From assembly GCF_029263155.1 (NCBI RefSeq), contig NZ_JAJCYB010000044.1, forward strand, positions 148,593 to 212,592: DNA of 64,000 nucleotides, read 5' to 3'. Made by a program: the position numbers and the translations under genes. The notes beneath the pieces are model-generated. The model did not search any database. It worked only from the letters and a program-made list of their open reading frames with translations, and was not told the DNA's origin. This DNA comes from Pseudonocardia sp. Its GTDB lineage: Bacteria > Actinomycetota > Actinomycetes > Mycobacteriales > Pseudonocardiaceae. Below, in pieces: positions 27,042 through 35,643 of the stretch; the stretch's first letter is position 1, and each line of letters opens with the position of its first letter.

Positions 27042-27356
27042 CTACCCGCGCTGTTCCTGGTCGTTGGCGGGCACGCCCCGCTCGGCGTCGCTCCCCCAGC
27101 CCTGCGCCAGCTTGCTGATCTTCCCGGCGAAGTCGCGGGCGGCCACGGCCGGGTCCTCGGCCCGCCCGGCCGCGACACCGATCAGGAACGCCGTGACCGG
27201 CGCGCCCGGACGGCTGACGTCGTGCGCGACGTCCGCGGTCATGTCGAGCACCGTGTCGACGAGCCCGTCGGCCTCCACCGTGTCGCCGAGGCCGAGCTCC
27301 CGCGAGACCGCGGCCAGCCAGTCGGTCAGGGCGTTCGCATCATCGCTAGCAGCCAT
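27042..27356 (-). CDS. DUF6457 protein
   Basis: The 104-residue helical protein begins with ALTDWLAAVSRELGLGD and contains DVAHDVSRPGAPVTAFLIGVAAG, typical of DUF6457, a small actinobacterial family often near molybdenum-cofactor genes. No such genes are adjacent here. TACGGT 6 nt before the ATG suggests a leaderless transcript. The function is unknown. Confidence 0.7.
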   Translation of the reverse strand: MAASDDANALTDWLAAVSRELGLGDTVEADGLVDTVLDMTADVAHDVSRPGAPVTAFLIGVAAGRAEDPAVAARDFAGKISKLAQGWGSDAERGVPANDQEQRG

Positions 27357-27393
27357 GACCCGACCGTAGCCGCGATCGCCGCACCCCGCCCGC

Positions 27394-27564
27394 TCAGCTC
27401 CCGAACAGCGCCGGGATCTTGATCACGAGTTGGGAGAAGCCGTAGCCGAAGGGCACGACGACCCACAGCCAGGCGAGCGCGGTGAGAGCCGGGTGCAGCC
27501 TGCCCTCGTCGGAGCCGCCGTCCGCGGACTGCGTGGAGGTGCTGGTACCGGACTCGGTGCTCAT
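27394..27564 (-). CDS. MFS transporter small subunit
   Basis: The 56-residue protein has a short Ser/Thr-rich head and one membrane helix (ALAWLWVVVPFGYGFSQLVIK, about residues 30-50). Its ATG overlaps the stop of the OFA-type MFS gene by 4 nt. Small single-helix proteins of this kind accompany many OFA transporters and are thought to be accessory subunits. The gene is short enough to be missed by annotation pipelines. Confidence 0.8.
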   Translation of the reverse strand: MSTESGTSTSTQSADGGSDEGRLHPALTALAWLWVVVPFGYGFSQLVIKIPALFGS

Positions 27565-28955
27565 GAGCGTGCTCCCGCCGTTGCGCTGGTCGATGTCTCG
27601 GTGGGCTCGTGGAACCGCTCGGACACCGGCCGGATCAGCTCGTTGGCGATGAAGCCGACGACCAGCAGCCCGATCATGATGCTGAACGCGAGGGTGTAGC
27701 GGCCCGGGCCCTCCACGCCGGCGGCGATCTGCGCGTCGGCGATCGCGTTGACGATGACCGGGCCGAGCACGCCCGCGGTGGACCAGGCGGTCAGCAACCG
27801 GCCGTGGATCGCGCCCACCTGGTAGGTGCCGAACAGGTCGCGCAGGTAGGCCGGCACGGTGGCGAACCCCGCCCCGTAGAAGGACAGGATCACCAGCGCG
27901 CAGGCCAGGAACAGGACCTTGTTGGTGTTGGTGGTCAGCGTGATGGTCAGGTACAGCAGGGCGCCGACGCCGAGGTACATCCGGTAGACGTTCTTGCGCC
28001 CGACGACGTCGGAGGCCGAGGACCAGATGAACCGGCCCAGCATGTTGGCCAGCGACAGCAGCGCCACGAACCCGGCCGCCGCGGCGGCGAGCGCCTGGGG
28101 GCTGGTGGCGTCGGGGAAGAAGTCCTGGTAGATCGGGGCGGCCCGCTCCAGGATACCGATGCCCGCGGTGACGTTGAAGCACAGCACCACCCACAGCAAC
28201 CAGAACTGCGGGGTGCGGATGGCGTTGTTGGCCGACACGCTCGCCGTGGTGACCATGCTCTTGCCCGACTTCTGTTCCGGATCCCAGCCCGCGGGCTTCC
28301 AGCCCTCGGCGGGCACCCGGATCAGCAACCAGCCCAGAGACATGAACACCGCGTAGATCAGCCCCATGACGAGGAAGGTCTGCGCGATGCCGCCGGCGGC
28401 GGCGTTCTCGCCCGCGCCGCCGAACGTGACCAGCAGCTGGTTGGTCAGCGGCGAGGCGATCAGCGCTCCCCCGCCGAAGCCCATGATCGCGATGCCGGTC
28501 GACATGCCGGGGCGGTCGGGGAACCACTTGATCAGTGTGGAGACCGGCGAGATGTAGCCGATGCCCAGCCCGATGCCGCCGAGCACGCCGTAGCCGAACA
28601 CGACCAGCCAGTACTGCCCGATGGCCACCCCGAGCGCGGAGACCAGGAACCCACCGGAGAAGAAGACCGTCGCGAGGACCATCGCCCAGCGCGGCCCGTT
28701 CTCGTCGACCTTGGTCCCGAGCACGGCCGCCGAGATGCCCAGGATGACGATGCCGAGGGTGAACGGCAGCGCGCTCAGGGTCCCGGCGATCGGGCTGCCC
28801 TCCAGCAGCGTCGAGGTCAGGGGAAGCTTGAACACGCTCCAGGCGTAGACCTGACCGATCGCGAGGTGGATCGCCAGCGCCGCCGGAGGGACGAGCCACC
28901 GGCTCCATCCGGGCGGAGCGACGATGCGCTCACGCTGCAGAAAACCTGCGGCCAT
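27561..28955 (-). CDS. OFA family MFS transporter (oxalate/formate antiporter type)
   Basis: The 464-residue transporter has twelve helices. AIGQVYAWSVFKLPL, GIGLGIGYISPVSTLIKWFPDRPGM and FGGGALIASPL mark the oxalate:formate antiporter (OxlT) group of the major facilitator superfamily. The substrate is probably a monocarboxylate or dicarboxylate but is not determined by the sequence. A purine run GTGAGGGGGG precedes ATG 28955. A perfect palindrome at 29000-29013 lies upstream as a likely operator. The gene is coupled to the small subunit that follows. Confidence 0.88.
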   Translation of the reverse strand: MAAGFLQRERIVAPPGWSRWLVPPAALAIHLAIGQVYAWSVFKLPLTSTLLEGSPIAGTLSALPFTLGIVILGISAAVLGTKVDENGPRWAMVLATVFFSGGFLVSALGVAIGQYWLVVFGYGVLGGIGLGIGYISPVSTLIKWFPDRPGMSTGIAIMGFGGGALIASPLTNQLLVTFGGAGENAAAGGIAQTFLVMGLIYAVFMSLGWLLIRVPAEGWKPAGWDPEQKSGKSMVTTASVSANNAIRTPQFWLLWVVLCFNVTAGIGILERAAPIYQDFFPDATSPQALAAAAAGFVALLSLANMLGRFIWSSASDVVGRKNVYRMYLGVGALLYLTITLTTNTNKVLFLACALVILSFYGAGFATVPAYLRDLFGTYQVGAIHGRLLTAWSTAGVLGPVIVNAIADAQIAAGVEGPGRYTLAFSIMIGLLVVGFIANELIRPVSERFHEPTETSTSATAGARS

Positions 28956-28999
28956 GTGGACCCCCCTCACGAACCTGTGACACGACCGCGCGAACGTAA

Positions 29000-29013
29000 G
29001 TTGCCATGGCAAC
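29000..29013. promoter_or_regulatory. Palindromic operator upstream of the OFA transporter
   Basis: GTTGCCATGGCAAC is a perfect 14-bp palindrome, 45 bp upstream of the transporter start. On the minus strand it is followed by TTACGTT, a possible -10 region. It has the form of a dimeric repressor site. No regulator gene is adjacent. Confidence 0.55.
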
Positions 29014-29039
29014 GGTCGCAACCGCTGGCGACGCACACG

Positions 29040-29081
29040 CCCGCGACGCCGGGCCCGGCGGTGCGGGCCCGGCGTCGCGGG
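29040..29081 (-). terminator. clpX terminator, perfect 18-bp stem
   Basis: An 18-nt arm (29040-29057, CCCGCGACGCCGGGCCCG) is perfectly complementary to 29064-29081 around a 6-nt loop. It lies 44 bp after the clpX stop and before the OFA transporter promoter on the same strand. There is no U-tract, as usual in high-GC actinobacteria. Confidence 0.85.
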
Positions 29082-29124
29082 GATGGATCAGCGATCGGAG
29101 GCGGGCGCTCGGGCCCGCCGGAGG

Positions 29125-30405
29125 TCAGGCCGAACGCTCCTGGCGGGTGCGTCGGGCCGGGGTGCGCGGCACGATCGTGGGGTTGACGTTGCTGCGCACC
29201 GTCTGCTCGGTGACGACGACCTTGGCGACGTCGTCGCGGCTGGGGATGTCGTACATGACGGGGAGGAGCACCTCCTCCATGATCGCGCGCAGGCCGCGCG
29301 CGCCGGTGCCGCGCAGGATGGCCTGGTCGGCCACCGCGTCGAGCGCGTCGTCGGTGAACTCCAGCTCCACGCCGTCCATCTCGAACAGCTTGCAGTACTG
29401 CTTCACCAGCGCGTTGCGCGGCTCGGTGAGGATCTTGACCAGGGCGTCCTTGTCCAGCGAGGTGACCGACGCGACGATCGGCAGCCGCCCGATGAACTCC
29501 GGGATCAGGCCGAACTTGATCAGGTCCTCGGGCAGCGTGTCGCCGAAGCTCTCCGACGCGTCGACCTCGTTCTTGCCCCGGATCTCCGCACCGAAGCCGA
29601 GACCGCGCCGACCCACCCGGTCACCGATGATGCGCTCCAGGCCGGCGAACGCGCCGGCCACGATGAACAGCACGTTGGTGGTGTCGATCTGGATGAACTC
29701 CTGGTGCGGGTGCTTGCGCCCGCCCTGCGGGGGCACGCTCGCCGTGGTGCCCTCCAGGATCTTCAGCAGCGCCTGCTGCACGCCCTCACCGGAGACGTCA
29801 CGCGTGATCGACGGGTTCTCCGACTTGCGGGCGATCTTGTCGACCTCGTCGATGTAGATGATCCCCGTCTCGGCGCGCTTGACGTCGTAGTCGGCGGCCT
29901 GGATGAGCTTCAGCAGGATGTTCTCGACGTCCTCGCCGACGTACCCGGCCTCGGTCAGCGCGGTGGCGTCGGCGATCGCGAACGGCACGTTGAGCAGCTT
30001 CGCCAGCGTCTGCGCGAGGTAGGTCTTCCCGCAGCCGGTGGGGCCGAGCATCAGGATGTTGGACTTGGCGATCTCGATGCCGTCGCCGTCGGGCCCCCGG
30101 CCCTTGTCGCCGGCCTGGATGCGCTTGTAGTGGTTGTAGACCGCGACGGACAGCGTCCGCTTGGTCTGGCCCTGCCCCACCACGTACTGGTCGAGGAAGT
30201 CGTGGATCTCGGCGGGCTTGGGCAGCTCGTCGAGCTTGACCTCACCGGCCTCCGCCAGCTCTTCCTCGATGATCTCGTTGCAGAGATCGATGCACTCGTC
30301 GCAGATGTAGACGCCAGGCCCGGCGATCAGTTTCTTGACCTGCTTCTGACTCTTCCCGCAGAACGAGCACTTGAGCAGGTCACCGCCATCGCCGATGCGT
30401 GCCAT
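29125..30405 (-). CDS. clpX: ClpX ATPase subunit of ClpXP protease
   Basis: The 426-residue AAA+ unfoldase delivers substrates to ClpP. Residues 10-45 form the N-terminal zinc domain ([28 protein letters not shown]). Walker A is [15 protein letters not shown], Walker [11 protein letters not shown], with sensor and pore-loop regions and an IGF-like loop ([10 protein letters not shown]) for ClpP docking. The start at 30405 is the family start. It follows clpP2 after a 177-nt gap containing a terminator, so it has its own promoter. Confidence 0.98.
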   Translation of the reverse strand: MARIGDGGDLLKCSFCGKSQKQVKKLIAGPGVYICDECIDLCNEIIEEELAEAGEVKLDELPKPAEIHDFLDQYVVGQGQTKRTLSVAVYNHYKRIQAGDKGRGPDGDGIEIAKSNILMLGPTGCGKTYLAQTLAKLLNVPFAIADATALTEAGYVGEDVENILLKLIQAADYDVKRAETGIIYIDEVDKIARKSENPSITRDVSGEGVQQALLKILEGTTASVPPQGGRKHPHQEFIQIDTTNVLFIVAGAFAGLERIIGDRVGRRGLGFGAEIRGKNEVDASESFGDTLPEDLIKFGLIPEFIGRLPIVASVTSLDKDALVKILTEPRNALVKQYCKLFEMDGVELEFTDDALDAVADQAILRGTGARGLRAIMEEVLLPVMYDIPSRDDVAKVVVTEQTVRSNVNPTIVPRTPARRTRQERSA

Positions 30406-30537
30406 GAGTGCAGACCCCAAATCTCATCTCGCGCGACCATCCGGCGTGCCCGGTAGGCGCGGCCCTCGTGACGGTACCCGCCGAATGCGTCACCGGGGGA
30501 GCTTCCGCGTGCTCCGATTCGGGGACGAGTCGACGGA

Positions 30538-30573
30538 CGGTCGGCACCGGGCGGTGAGGACCGGTGCCGACCG
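30538..30573 (-). terminator. clpP1P2 terminator
   Basis: CGGTCGGCACCGG (30538-30550) is perfectly complementary to 30561-30573, with a 10-nt loop. It lies 9 bp after the clpP2 stop on the minus strand and separates the clpP operon from clpX. Confidence 0.8.
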
Positions 30574-30581
30574 GGTGTTCG

Positions 30582-31223
30582 TTAGGAGACGGCCGACAGC
30601 TTCCGGCTCTGGATGATCTCGTCGACGATCCCGTACTCCTGCGCCTCGGTGGCGGTCAGGATCTTGTCGCGCTCGATGTCGAGGCGCACCTGCTCCTCGC
30701 TCTTGCCGGTGTGCTTGGCGAGCGTGGACTCCAGCAGCTTGCGGATCCGGGAGATCTCCGCGGCCTGGATCTCGAGGTCCGAGACCTGGCCGTAGGTGCC
30801 CTCGGTGGCCGGCTGGTGGATGAGGATGCGCGCGTTCTGCACGGCCAGCCTGCGCCCCGGGGTGCCCGCGGCGAGCAGCACGGCCGCGGCCGACGCGGCC
30901 TGCCCGAGGCAGACCGTCTGGATGTCGGGACGGATGAACTGCATCGTGTCGTAGATGGCCATCAACGCGGTGAACGAGCCACCGGGCGAGTTGATGTACA
31001 TGCTGATCTCGCGGTCCGGGTCGGCGGACTCCAGGCACAGCAGCTGCGCCATCACGTCGTTCGCCGACGCGTCGTCGATCTGCACGCCGAGGAAGATGAT
31101 GCGCTCCTCGAACAGCTTGTTGTACGGGTTGGACTCCTTGACCCCGTAGCTGGTGCGCTCCACGAACGACGGCAGCACGTACCGCGCCTGCGGTGAGTAC
31201 ATGTTCCCGCTGTTGATCGTCAC
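30582..31223 (-). CDS. clpP2: ClpP2 proteolytic subunit
   Basis: The 213-residue serine protease subunit contains [19 protein letters not shown], the nucleophile [11 protein letters not shown], the histidine in ILIHQPA and the catalytic Asp in IERDKILTA. In actinobacteria active ClpP is a mixed double ring of ClpP1 and ClpP2; ClpP2 docks the ATPase. The GTG start (31223) overlaps the clpP1 stop by 4 nt. A start at a later ATG (MYSPQARY) would lose only seven residues. Confidence 0.96.
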   Translation of the reverse strand: MTINSGNMYSPQARYVLPSFVERTSYGVKESNPYNKLFEERIIFLGVQIDDASANDVMAQLLCLESADPDREISMYINSPGGSFTALMAIYDTMQFIRPDIQTVCLGQAASAAAVLLAAGTPGRRLAVQNARILIHQPATEGTYGQVSDLEIQAAEISRIRKLLESTLAKHTGKSEEQVRLDIERDKILTATEAQEYGIVDEIIQSRKLSAVS

Positions 31224-31897
31224 TGCGAGCTCCCGTCGCCGTTGCTCTCGTTGCCGTCCGGCAGCTGTCCCGCCCGCGTGATGACGTGGTCGACGAAGCC
31301 GTACTCCAGCGCGTCCTGCGCCCGGAACCAGCGGTCGCGCTCGGAGTCGGCGGTGATCTGCTCGACCGTCTGCCCGGTGTGCGCGGCGATCAGCTCGGCG
31401 AGCTCCCGCTTCAGCAGCCGCGACTGCTCGGCCTGGATCACGATGTCGGACTCGCTGCCGCCCACCCCGGACGACGGCTGGTGCATCATGATCCGCGCGT
31501 GGGGCAGCGCGTAGCGCTTGCCGCGCGCGCCCGCCGACAGCAGGAACTGCCCCATCGACGCCGCCATGCCCATCGCGAACGTCGCGACGTCGCACGGCAC
31601 GAACTCCATGGTGTCGAAGATGGCCATGCCGGCCGACACCGAACCGCCGGGTGAGTTGATGTAGAGCTGGATGTCCGCCGACGGGTCCTCGGCGGCCAGC
31701 AGCAGCATCTGCGCGGCGATCCGGTTGGCGATGTCGTCGTCCACCTGCTGACCCAGCACGATGATCCGCTGCTGGAGCAGCCGCTCGTACACCGAGTCGG
31801 ACAACGTCAGCGACGTGTTGTTGCCGCCGCGGCGCATGTCCGCACCGGTGGGTCGGTCCGCCGTACGCGGGCCGGTGTCTTGGGTACTCACTTCCAC
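31220..31897 (-). CDS. clpP1: ClpP1 proteolytic subunit
   Basis: The 225-residue subunit has [19 protein letters not shown], nucleophile [18 protein letters not shown] and the Asp in DSERDRWF. Its extended N-terminus ([20 protein letters not shown]) is likely removed by self-processing. It is the first gene of clpP1P2. GTG at 31897 has AAGG 4 nt upstream; a GTG at 31891 is the alternative. Regulation by ClgR is suggested by the operator at 31978-31995. Confidence 0.96.
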   Translation of the reverse strand: MEVSTQDTGPRTADRPTGADMRRGGNNTSLTLSDSVYERLLQQRIIVLGQQVDDDIANRIAAQMLLLAAEDPSADIQLYINSPGGSVSAGMAIFDTMEFVPCDVATFAMGMAASMGQFLLSAGARGKRYALPHARIMMHQPSSGVGGSESDIVIQAEQSRLLKRELAELIAAHTGQTVEQITADSERDRWFRAQDALEYGFVDHVITRAGQLPDGNESNGDGSSQ

Positions 31898-31977
31898 CCT
31901 GCCTTCTCGTCAGCTCGCGTGTGATCCGGGTCGACCCTACGCGGACGGGCACGGCGCCCGCCGCGTTCGGGCCGGAT

Positions 31978-31995
31978 GTTCGCTCTGGGCGTGTT
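31978..31995 (-). promoter_or_regulatory. ClgR-type operator of clpP1P2
   Basis: On the minus strand the site reads AACACGCCCAGAGCGAAC. It fits every position of the corynebacterial ClgR consensus as I remember it (WNNWCGCYNANRGCGWWS). It is centred about 60 bp upstream of a TAGGGT -10 candidate (31934-31939) and about 90 bp upstream of the clpP1 start, a usual place for an activator. Confidence 0.7.
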
Positions 31996-32003
31996 GGCGC
32001 CGG

Positions 32004-33521
32004 TCAGGCGCCGGTGGGCGACCTGTCCTCCGTCGAATCCGCGTCACCCGCGGGCGTCGCGTCGGCGGTGGCGTCGGCGCCGGCGGCTGCGTCGTCGTCG
32101 GCGGCGTCGCCGGAGGGCGCGTCGTCGCCGGCGGCGTCGTCGTCGGCGGTCGTGTCGACGACCTCGCCGGGCACCTCGGTGACCTCGACGCCGTCGTCGT
32201 CGTCACCGAGCAGGTCCGACAGGTCGATCGCCGACCCGGAGGCGTCGGTGACGGTGGCCGCACGCAGCGCCGAGAGGAGCGCCTTGGTGCGGCGCACGTC
32301 GGCGTAGATCGCGCCGAGCTGGCCTGCCTCCTGGATGCGGCGCACGAACTCCTCGGGCGGCATCTGGTACTGCTGCGCCTGGTAGACGATGCGCTCGGTG
32401 AGCTCCTGGTCGCCGACGGTCACCTGCTCCGCGTCGGCCAGAGCGTCGAGCACCAGCCGGGTACGGACCGACTTCTCGGCGTCGGAGCGCACGTCGGCGT
32501 CGAAGTCCTCGCGCGACTTGCCGTCGGCGGCGAGGAACTCGGCGAAGCGGTCCTCGTCGTGGTCGAAGCCGTGGACCGCGTCGTGGGTCATCGAGTCGAC
32601 CTCGGCCGCGACGATGCTCTCCGGCAGCGGGACCTCGGTGCCGTCGACGAGCGCCTCCAGCACCTTGTCGCGCGCCGCGGTGACCTGCTCCATACGCCGG
32701 ACGCGGCCGAGCCGCTCGCGCAGGTCGGCGGTGAGCTCGTCGAGCGTGTCGAACTCGCTGGCCAGCTGCGCGAACTCGTCGTCGGCCTCGGGTAGCGAGC
32801 GCTCCTTCACCGCGGTGACCTTCACGGTGACCTCGGCGTCCTTGCCCTCGTACTCGCCCGCCACCAACGTGGAGGTGAACGTGGTCTCCTCGTCGGCCGA
32901 CAGACCCTGGATCGCTTCGTCCAGCCCGTCGATCAGGCCGCCCTGGCCCACCTGGTAGGAGAACCCGGTGGTGGCGGCCTCCTCGACGACCTTCCCGTCG
33001 ACGGTGGCCGAGAGGTCGATCAGGACGAAGTCGTCCTCGGCCGCGGCGCGCTGGACGCCGGCGAGGGTGCCGAAGCGCTCGCGCAGGCTGTGCAGCTGCT
33101 CGTCGACCGCCTCGTCGGTGACCTCGACGTCGTCGACCGACACCGAGATCGAGTCCGGAGCCGGCAACGCCAGCTCGGGTCGCACGTCGACCTCTGCGGT
33201 GAACGCGAGGCGCTCGCCGTCGGCGATCTCGGTGACCTCGATGTCGGGGCGGCCGATCGGCTTCACCTCGTCGGCGGCGCTGACGGCCTCCCCGTACTTC
33301 GCGGGCACGGCGGCGTTGACGACCTCGTCGAGGACCGCGCCGCGACCCAGGCGGGCGTCGATGATGCGGGCCGGGACCTTGCCGGGGCGGAACCCGGGGA
33401 CCTTGACCTGCTGCGCGATCTTCTTGTAGGCGCGGTCGAAGTCCGGCTTGAGCTCGTCGAACGGCACCTCGACGTTGATCCGGACCCGCGTCGGGCTCAG
33501 CCTCTCGACGGTGCTCTTCAC
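32004..33521 (-). CDS. tig: Trigger factor
   Basis: The 505-residue ribosome-bound chaperone and prolyl isomerase starts KSTVERLSPTRVRINVEVPF and has the ribosome-binding loop PGFRPGKVPARIID, a PPIase domain (residues 160-245, DDFVLIDLSATVDGKVVEEA) and the C-terminal chaperone arms. The last 60 residues form an acidic Asp/Ala-rich tail typical of actinobacteria. The GTG start has GAGGAG 10 nt upstream. The order tig-clpP1-clpP2-clpX is conserved. Confidence 0.97.
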   Translation of the reverse strand: MKSTVERLSPTRVRINVEVPFDELKPDFDRAYKKIAQQVKVPGFRPGKVPARIIDARLGRGAVLDEVVNAAVPAKYGEAVSAADEVKPIGRPDIEVTEIADGERLAFTAEVDVRPELALPAPDSISVSVDDVEVTDEAVDEQLHSLRERFGTLAGVQRAAAEDDFVLIDLSATVDGKVVEEAATTGFSYQVGQGGLIDGLDEAIQGLSADEETTFTSTLVAGEYEGKDAEVTVKVTAVKERSLPEADDEFAQLASEFDTLDELTADLRERLGRVRRMEQVTAARDKVLEALVDGTEVPLPESIVAAEVDSMTHDAVHGFDHDEDRFAEFLAADGKSREDFDADVRSDAEKSVRTRLVLDALADAEQVTVGDQELTERIVYQAQQYQMPPEEFVRRIQEAGQLGAIYADVRRTKALLSALRAATVTDASGSAIDLSDLLGDDDDGVEVTEVPGEVVDTTADDDAAGDDAPSGDAADDDAAAGADATADATPAGDADSTEDRSPTGA

Positions 33522-33617
33522 TGTGGGGTACTCCTCGATTCCTGGATCAGGTGCGACCCGAGGAGAACCCGGGCCGCGGCGACGCGGCGTGGCCGCGCGT
33601 GCGCAGTCCGGGCGAGT

Positions 33618-33980
33618 CTAGGTGAACCGGCGACGCGGCATCCGTCCGGCCGCCATGGCGGGCGCCGCGGTCACGGCGGGGACGACGTCGGAGAACGTCA
33701 CCTCGACCCGGACCGGCCCGAGCACGTCGCGCACCGTGGCCCCCACCTCGTCGGCGAGCTGGGGCAGCGGGACACCGAGCCGGGCGACGACGGCGATCTC
33801 GACCGGTTCGTCGCCGGTCCCGATCCGGACCCCCACGACCCTGCGCCTGCCCGGCAGGTGGGAGGCGACCGTGCCGAACGGGCCACCGTCCAGCCGGGCG
33901 ATCCCGGGGTGTCCCAGTACCGCGGCGGCGACGTCCTCGACGGCGCGGTCCGCGGACGCGGCGCGGTCGGGAGCGGGCAT
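33618..33980 (-). CDS. Asp23/Gls24-like protein
   Basis: The 120-residue protein resembles the Asp23/Gls24 alkaline-shock family: a hydrophobic RVVGVRIGTGDEPVEIAVVARLGVPLPQLADEVGATVRDVLGPV followed by VEVTFSDV. Asp23 proteins form membrane-associated stress assemblies. It lies downstream of CsbD on the same strand and opposite the ECF sigma operon that holds two more Asp23-like genes. TACCCT 6 nt before the ATG suggests a leaderless transcript with its own promoter. Confidence 0.7.
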   Translation of the reverse strand: MPAPDRAASADRAVEDVAAAVLGHPGIARLDGGPFGTVASHLPGRRRVVGVRIGTGDEPVEIAVVARLGVPLPQLADEVGATVRDVLGPVRVEVTFSDVVPAVTAAPAMAAGRMPRRRFT

Positions 33981-34023
33981 GGGCGCAGGGTAGCCCGCGG
34001 GTGCGGCGTCCGGGGACGCCGAA

Positions 34024-34062
34024 GGGCGGCTCCCCCGGCTCGCACGTCCGGGTGAACCGCCC
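34024..34062 (-). terminator. csbD terminator
   Basis: GGGCGGCTCCCCCGG (34024-34038) pairs with CCGGGTGAACCGCCC (34048-34062) with two mismatches and a 9-nt loop. It lies 20 bp past the csbD-like stop on the minus strand. Confidence 0.65.
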
Positions 34063-34081
34063 GCGGGCGCTGGGCCCGGTG

Positions 34082-34285
34082 TCAGCTCCGGTCGCCCTTG
34101 AGCCGCTCGCCCAGGTTCGACGCGGTGTCCTTGACCGAGTCGCCGGTCTGCTTGACGTTGCCGCTGACCTGGTCCTTCTGGCCCTCGGCCCGGAGCTCGT
34201 CGTTGCCCGTCAGCTCACCGACCTTCTCCTTGACCTCACCGATGACCTCCTCGGCCTTGTGCTTGGCCTTGTCCACGAAGCTCAT
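34082..34285 (-). CDS. CsbD family stress protein
   Basis: The 67-residue hydrophilic protein begins SFVDKAKHKAEEVIGEVKEK and contains LTGNDELRAEGQKDQVSGN, the CsbD repeat pattern. CsbD-like proteins are abundant general-stress proteins of unknown mechanism. It is divergent from the ECF sigma operon and next to an Asp23 gene, so the region behaves as a stress cluster. A 141-bp gap to the sigma gene probably holds both promoters. Confidence 0.9.
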   Translation of the reverse strand: MSFVDKAKHKAEEVIGEVKEKVGELTGNDELRAEGQKDQVSGNVKQTGDSVKDTASNLGERLKGDRS

Positions 34286-34426
34286 GACAGTCCCCTTCGG
34301 TCGGGGGACGCGGGCGGCCGCAGCGGATGCCGGCGGCTACCGTGTCCCGTGCCAGATCTGACGCCGTCGAACCGACCGCCCTCACGGTGACGCGTGTCAC
34401 TCCCGGAAACCCCTGATCGGAGCGCG

Positions 34427-35038
34427 GTGCAGGTGAGCCAGGGAGCGGACGTGCACGCTCCCGCACCCCGCGCCGCCGCCGAGGAGCGTGCGGGCACCCC
34501 GACCGGCGAGCTCGACGAGCTGACCCTGGTCGTCCGTGCCCAGGAGGGCGACGTGCACGCGTTCGAGGTGCTCGCCCGCCGCCACCAGGAGGCGCTGTTC
34601 CGGCTCGCGCTGCGCGTGATGGGCGACCGGGGCGAGGCGGAGGACGCGCTGCAGGAGGCCCTGCTCGACGCATGGCGGCGGATCGGGAGGTTCCGCGGGG
34701 ACTCCGCGTTCTCGACGTGGATGTACCGCGTCGTCACCAACCGCTGCCTGGGGATGCTGCGGCGCCGCAGGCCCCTCCCGGTCGAGACGATCGAGACGCC
34801 CGCCCCCGCGCAGGACTCCCCCGAGCGGGCCGCCGAACGCGACGCCGGCATGGCCGCGCTCACCCGCGCCGTCCAGGGACTGCCCGACGACCTGCGCGTG
34901 TGCTGGGCGCTGCGCGAGATCGAGGGACTCGGGTACGCCGAGATCTCGGCGATCACCGGGGCGGGCGAGGATGCCGTGCGCGGCCGGATCCACCGGGCGC
35001 GCACCAGGCTGGCGGAGGAGATGCGCGCATGGCGGTGA
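34427..35038 (+). CDS. ECF-type RNA polymerase sigma factor
   Basis: The 203-residue sigma-70 family protein has region 2 (EVLARRHQEALFRLALRVMGD, EDALQEALLDAWRRIGRFRG, AFSTWMYRVVTNRCLGMLRRRR) and region 4 (LPDDLRVCWALREIEGLGYAEISAITG). Region 3 is absent, as in ECF factors. GTG 34427 is chosen because GGAG lies 4 nt upstream; a longer GTG start at 34394 lacks a site. GGAAAC at 34406-34411 resembles the -35 of ECF promoters and may mark autoregulation. It overlaps the anti-sigma gene by 10 nt. Confidence 0.93.
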   Translation: MQVSQGADVHAPAPRAAAEERAGTPTGELDELTLVVRAQEGDVHAFEVLARRHQEALFRLALRVMGDRGEAEDALQEALLDAWRRIGRFRGDSAFSTWMYRVVTNRCLGMLRRRRPLPVETIETPAPAQDSPERAAERDAGMAALTRAVQGLPDDLRVCWALREIEGLGYAEISAITGAGEDAVRGRIHRARTRLAEEMRAWR

Positions 35039-35643
35039 ACCCCTCCCCCGAACCCGGCGCTCCCGAACCCGGCGCTCCAGAACCCGGTGGCCGCCTCGCC
35101 TGCGGACGGGACGCCGCGCTCGTCTGGGACCGCGCCGCCGCGGGCGAGACGCCCGACGCCCACGAGCGCGACTGCCCGCACTGCACGGCCACGGCCGCCG
35201 ACGCCCGCGGGCTCGACGCGCTCGTGCACCGCATGGCCGCCGAGCCGCTCGAGCCGCCGCAGTCGGTGCTCGACCGCGTCATGGTGGCCGTGCGCACCGA
35301 GCTGCGCCCGCACGACGTGATCGTCCTGCCCTCACCGCACGGCCCGGCCCGGCTCTCCCGCGCGGCCGCCGCCGCGGTGCTGCGCCACACCGTCGACGGG
35401 ATGGGCGGGCTGCGGGCGCGCAGCTGCCGGATCGACCAGGTGGCCGACACCCTGGCCGGCGACCCCGGGCAGCTGCACGCCGTGGACGTCGCGATCACGG
35501 TGACGGCGCGGTTCGGCGTCGACCTCGCCTCGGTGACGGCGCGGGTGCGCCAGATGGTCGCCGCGGCGGGCGAGCAGGCACTGGGGGTGCCGGTGCGGCG
35601 CGTGGACATCGAGGTCGTGGACCTGTTCGGGGAGGATCGGTGA
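35029..35643 (+). CDS. ZAS-motif anti-sigma factor fused to an Asp23-like domain
   Basis: The 204-residue protein has a proline-rich head with GAPEP repeats, then H45-E-R-D-C49-P-H-C52, the Hx3CxxC zinc motif of ZAS anti-sigma factors. From about residue 105 an Asp23/Gls24-like domain follows (LSRAAAAAVLRHTVDGMGGL, VDVAITVTARFGVDLASVTARVRQMVAAA, VRRVDIEVVDLF). No membrane helix is present. The overlap with the sigma gene and GGAGGAG 6 nt before ATG 35029 fit a sigma/anti-sigma pair. I infer that the Asp23 part places the anti-sigma at the stress-sensing Asp23 assembly. Confidence 0.78.
   Translation: MAVNPSPEPGAPEPGAPEPGGRLACGRDAALVWDRAAAGETPDAHERDCPHCTATAADARGLDALVHRMAAEPLEPPQSVLDRVMVAVRTELRPHDVIVLPSPHGPARLSRAAAAAVLRHTVDGMGGLRARSCRIDQVADTLAGDPGQLHAVDVAITVTARFGVDLASVTARVRQMVAAAGEQALGVPVRRVDIEVVDLFGEDR

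Noticed and set aside
34427..34500. Longer start for the sigma factor at GTG 34394
   Set aside because: It lacks a ribosome-binding site and would overlap the GGAAAC promoter-like box; GTG 34427 has GGAG at good spacing.
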